Positions 8,517-11,548 of a stretch of 11,548 nucleotides of DNA are shown in pieces. The stretch comes from Euperipatoides rowelli (Eukaryota; Onychophora; Udeonychophora; Euonychophora; Peripatopsidae). The DNA lies in assembly GCA_003024985.2 (NCBI GenBank), contig PXIH01S0023710.1; one strand, written 5' to 3'. The position numbers and the translations under genes were made by a program. Positions within the stretch are counted from its first letter, which is position 1, and each line of letters starts with the position of its first letter. Under the pieces are notes generated by a model. That model saw only the letters and a list, made by a program, of their open reading frames with translations, made no database searches and was not told where the DNA came from.

Positions 8517-8599
8517 CTTTTTTAAAAAAGCTAAAATAAAAATAAAAACTTCTAACGTAGCAGCAAATAATATTTGGTAAAATATGGATGAATATATGA

Positions 8600-8810
8600 G
8601 AGAGAGAGTATACTCTGAATCTATGTAAATTATGTTGTGGATTTTAATAACTCCTAATACTATTGGTATGCTCTGACTGCATTTTTTAAAAAACTCCGAG
8701 CTGGAGCTCGGAGTAACTCTACATGTCACTGTGTATAAACAAGAGTATAAACAAAGTGAGACGGAGTTCGAGATTATTAAAATCTGCTAACAGAGTAATA
8801 AAAGATGGAG
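8600..8810. repeat. Short dispersed repeat, copy A, with inward-facing arms
   Basis: The core attatgttgtggattttaa at about 8627-8645, followed by taactcc, ctatt and gctctgact, recurs at 9432-9483. The motif gattttaataa..ctcc near 8640 faces its complement ggagttcgagattattaaaatc at about 8764, so the region is roughly palindromic around 8693-8714. A short tandem gtataaacaa occurs twice near 8731-8752. No coding capacity is visible. The element family is not recognised. Confidence 0.55.
8693..8714. repeat. Perfect 22-bp palindrome (10-bp arms, gg centre)
   Basis: The arm actccgagct at 8693-8702 is the exact complement of agctcggagt at 8705-8714, separated by gg. It is much more GC-rich than the surrounding DNA and sits at the centre of repeat copy A. 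It could be a hairpin tip or an inner junction of a foldback element. Confidence 0.9.
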
Positions 8811-9204
8811 ATGAAAGGAGAAAAAAATGTACATTAAAAGCCTAATTTTAGCTAGACCTTCGCCCAACGATGCTTTTAAAGATCTATTGTCAGACAGAAA
8901 AAACAATCATGTCTGTAGCAGAATCTGAATCTGCGATATCTGAGTTTTACATTTTAAAATCAGCATGTTTGCTATCGGCGCCACCAAGACATCGACAGTA
9001 TACACAGTATCTATTACTATCTCATTGGCTGGTAACATTCATTTTTCAGCATTTAAAAAAATAATCATTGCCATCGTAAAAGATATTGTAGAGTCAAAAT
9101 AGAAAATCGTGTAGAGGTTAGACACAAGTTAGACCAGTTAAGTCATATTTAATACATGTAAATATCAAAGTTTATTTTGGATTTTGATTGTTTCAATATT
9201 GTAG
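8811..9204. other. Stretch with no supported gene
   Basis: A 64-codon plus-strand frame (8870-9064) starts in the middle of this stretch. Its translation has mixed composition but no domain or signal, and a tract around 8975-9040 (gctatcggcgccaccaagac, then tctcattggctgg) is more GC-rich than its surroundings. The reverse complement of 9019-9031 contains a good CCAAT box (cagccaatgaga). None of this adds up to a gene that I can support. Confidence 0.45.
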
Positions 9205-9497
9205 GTACTTCTCTGAATTCTGACACTTTTACTCAGAGTTATTAAAGTGCACTTCGATAACGCTTGGAGTTTATTAAAGTCCACGAAGGTTCATGCTCCA
9301 TTTTTTTTTAAAATTAGATTTCTCTGGATTCAGTGTGTGCTAAATGTGCGCAGAGTTTTAAAAAACATACCGTGGGTATCACAGCTTGCTCTGAATTCAG
9401 AAAAGTCTGATTTTTAAAAATTCGGAGGATATTATGTTGCGGATTTTAATAAACTCCGATCACTATTAGAGTACGCTCTGACTATTCAAAAACATTG
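9205..9497. repeat. Short dispersed repeat, copy B, with several inverted sub-motifs
   Basis: The stretch 9432-9483 (attatgttgcggattttaat, aaactccgatc, actattaga, gctctgact) repeats the core of copy A. The motif ggagtttattaaagtcc at about 9266 and cagagttattaaagtgc at about 9234 are related to the complement of ggattttaataaactcc at about 9442. Strings of the type ctctga/gattc recur near 9211, 9321 and 9389. The region looks like degenerate sub-repeats of one family. No coding capacity is visible. Confidence 0.5.
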
Positions 9498-10184
9498 TGA
9501 TTCAGTACCCACAATTCTCATAACACAATCAAGATTAAAAATGGAAGAACATAGTCTCATTAACATTTACAGGTATTCTAGTTGGTAATACTTCCTTACG
9601 TACACAATTTTTTATGCAATTTTTAAAGTAAAGAAAATAAAAATTATTAGTTCCAGAGAAAAATGAACGTAATTCACTGTCATTTAGATATCCAGTGATG
9701 GTTCATCATTGTGCAAAAAAAAAAAAAATAACAAAAATCGCACAAATCTTATTCAAAATTTGAAGCAATCTATAAAATTCTTAAGTACATCACTATTTTT
9801 GGCAGAAATAGACTAGCTCCATGTATTGAGTAAAATTGTAACTAAAATTCAGTAACTCAAGCTAATATTAGTATTGGGTTTAAAGTTTTAGGATTTTGTC
9901 AATTTTAAACCAATAAAGGGAGTGGGGATGGGGGGAGAGGCAAAAACACTGGTAGAGGAGGAAAAATATTAATTGCCATCATTTAACTTCCTAGGGTGCA
10001 TATGTTCTGCGCTGTGTTATTTAGTATATATAAAATCCATATGGTACGTGGCAGAAAAAAATCTCAAACAGAGGGCACAGCTGTTCTGAATGAGTTTATT
10101 TTGTAAACAGGAGAAGCACAGATATTTTGTGGGGTCATCTAGTTCCATTATATTCCTGTTGGGCTCGTGGAGCTGGTGTAAAAA
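9498..10184. other. Stretch with no recognised feature
   Basis: Nothing is supported here. A G-rich segment lies at 9919-9957. A 34-codon frame starts at an ATG at 10002 and ends at TAA near 10104; it has no domain and no promoter and is not called. Confidence 0.55.
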
Positions 10185-10312
10185 TAATCAAAATCATTCA
10201 AAAAGGTTTGTTGTATCTATTGATTATCATTAGGGTTGGGGGCATAGGTATACTGCCTTGGAGGAGTTAGGGTCAGCTTTGGGGAGAAGCTTAGGACTGT
10301 AAATATAAAATA
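10185..10312 (+). repeat. Uninterrupted relative of the 6893-7275 repeat
   Basis: This copy reads ataatcaaaatcatt, ttgattatcattagggttgg, gggcatagg, ggaggagttagggtcagctt, then aagcttaggactgtaaatat. The same blocks flank MITE copy 2 at about 6893-7000 and 7250-7275. At the insertion point there is a single aagcttagg (10287-10295). It acts as a related empty site. The two copies are clearly diverged, so they are not a recent duplication. Confidence 0.65.
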
Positions 10313-10316
10313 ATAC

Positions 10317-10358
10317 AGCCAAGCATTTGACTTGGTCAAACATCATTGGTTGATGGGA
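10317..10358 (+). pseudogene. Possible tiny fragment of a reverse transcriptase
   Basis: Frame 10317-10358 reads SQAFDLVKHHWLMG, which resembles the conserved AFDxVxHxxL block of non-LTR retrotransposon reverse transcriptases (usually S/K-K-AFD-x-V-x-H-x-x-L). A stop lies two codons upstream (10311-10313), and the frame ends at TGA at 10371-10373. Nothing reverse-transcriptase-like continues on either side. It begins just past the repeat at 10185-10312. A chance match is quite possible; if real, it is a fossil too short to classify. Confidence 0.14.
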
Positions 10359-10373
10359 CCCCGGGTGATGTGA

Positions 10374-10990
10374 AGTTTTCCGCCTGGACACTTGTAATTT
10401 TTTTCATTGGGTACATACAGATGTAATACCTTCAAGGATCCGTAACACAGCCGAAAGTGTGATTTGAATTAGACCCATTTTTGTCTAGACACTATTTCCT
10501 CCACATAAGTTTTCATTTTGACTATACAAGATATTTTATAATGGTTATGACTGTTTGTTAAATGCTGAAAAATAAATAATGTGTTTTTAGCCAATGAAAT
10601 ATGCACTGTACAATTTCTTCTCCTTTTGTCTGTCATCTTTACTTACTTTGTTGATTGATTTTATTAACGTTGAACTTTGTCACACTTGGTCTATGCTCTG
10701 TTTATACTAAATGTTGTGACACAATTAATCTGAGCACAACTTGGAGTTTGATTAAAAAACACTGCTTTAATGAATCACACTTGGTAACAATAGGTGGCAG
10801 TTTAATTGCCAATATCAATTAAGCAGGATTAAACTATTCAATATTTTCTTAATACCCCAATTTCACGATGACAGATTGGGTAGGATGGTCCAACAAATGG
10901 CCACAATTGCCATAATAACTCTTTAGATTTTGTGTGGTTATATCAGGGATAAGTTTATTCAACACCAGTGATTAATATTGAATCATTGAA
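10374..10990. other. Stretch with no recognised gene
   Basis: No open frame of note is visible. A 7-bp inverted repeat, ttaattg (10802-10808) / caattaa (10816-10822), is present. The string cttggagtttgattaaa near 10740 resembles the sub-motif of the repeats at 8600-9500. The string cacacttggt occurs twice, near 10680 and 10776. Confidence 0.5.
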
Positions 10991-10994
10991 GCCG

Positions 10995-11548
10995 AGAATA
11001 ATAGACACTATTATAGTTGTCTCTGAAGAGATGTTGGATAAACCATGATGAGAAATTGAATATGGAGTGGATATGCTCTAGACCATGAAGGACATTCATG
11101 TGAAAGTGAATTAAAACATGAGGATAAACAAATGATATTGCGGCTGTCTCTGAGGAGATGCTGGATAAAACATGATGAGAAATTGAATATGGTGTGATCA
11201 TGAATGACACTCACGTGGAAGTGTATTAAAAGATGATTATAAACAGATGCTATTGTGGCTGTCTCTGAAGAGATGTTGGATAAACATGAGAAATTGAATA
11301 TTGGCCAGATATGCTCCAGACCATGAATGACACTCAGATGGAAGTGTATTAAAAAGATGAGGATAAACAGATGCTATTGTGACTGTCTGAAGAGATGTTG
11401 GATAAACATGAGAAATTGAGTATTGACCAGATGTGCTCAAGACAATGAATGACACTCATGTAGAAGTGTATTAAAAGATGAGGATAAACAGATGCTATTG
11501 TGGCTGTCTGAAGAGATGTTGGATAACCATGAGAAATTGAATATTGAC
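10995..11548. repeat. Tandem array of about 122-bp units, continuing beyond the window
   Basis: The anchor gatgttgga (gatgctgga in the second unit) starts at 11030, 11157, 11272, 11394 and 11515, giving spacings of 127, 115, 122 and 121. Shared blocks are gctgtctctgaagagatg, aaacatgatgagaaattgaa, atgctccagaccatgaatga, cactc and gaagtgtattaaaagatgag. The short 115-base unit lacks the tgctccagacc segment. The first unit is partial and diverged, and the array is cut by the window end. Minus-strand frames at 10983-11210, 11011-11214 and 11237-11455 are by-products: the spacing is mostly not a multiple of three, so no repeat protein is encoded. Confidence 0.95.

Noticed and set aside
8475-8729. 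84-codon minus-strand open frame
   Set aside because: It begins in the 22-bp palindrome/repeat copy A region and ends in MITE copy 3; it has no domain and no promoter.
8870-9064. 64-codon plus-strand open frame with a GC-richer middle
   Set aside because: It has no recognisable domain, no promoter and no splice structure, and the length is within what chance gives in 11.5 kb.
10002-10106. 34-codon frame starting MFCAVLF
   Set aside because: It is short, has no recognised domain and lacks promoter or splice support.
10983-11455. Three minus-strand frames with repeated peptide motifs
   Set aside because: They come from the tandem array; unit spacings of 115, 121, 122 and 127 are not multiples of three, so no repeat protein is maintained.

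Overview
This window looks like intergenic or intronic DNA from a eukaryote, most likely an AT-rich invertebrate animal genome. The evidence is the strong AT bias, long A/T runs, a TG/TA/AC microsatellite, two satellite-like tandem arrays, small terminal-inverted-repeat elements with target-site duplications, and no long open reading frame on either strand. There is no prokaryotic operon structure, rRNA or tRNA. I cannot name the species. The 72-bp repeat running into a microsatellite at 343-540 recalls repeats common in mollusc genomes, but that is only an impression.

Layout. 1-340: unique AT-rich DNA with a 10-bp inverted repeat. 343-540: a twofold 72-bp repeat running into a microsatellite. 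About 510-2046: a foldback element with two arms of about 640 bp around a spacer of about 245 bp. 2047-2870: nothing recognisable. 2873-3241: a small region of different character, with two CCAAT boxes, a TATA box inside an inverted repeat, and a 44-codon open frame; it is the only place that could be the start of a gene, and the support is weak. About 3510-5060: about 20 units of a 78-bp minisatellite, with a higher-order duplication. 5061-8530: AT-rich DNA carrying three copies (+,-,+) of one MITE of about 240 bp, the middle one nested in another repeat. 8600-9500: several short related repeats sharing an inverted motif. 9500-10990: mostly unique DNA with an empty-site relative of the nested repeat and a tiny reverse-transcriptase-like fragment. 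10995-11548: a tandem array of about 122 bp that runs out of the window.

No set of genes works together here; the content is repeat biology. The best signals are: (1) a related empty site that confirms insertion of the middle MITE with a 9-bp duplication; (2) the foldback element, whose arms share a 45-codon frame with a surplus of third-position differences and one of which holds a perfect 15-bp hairpin absent from the other; (3) the higher-order repeat in the 78-bp array; and (4) the CCAAT/TATA/ATG cluster. All comparisons were made by eye, so identities and boundaries are approximate.
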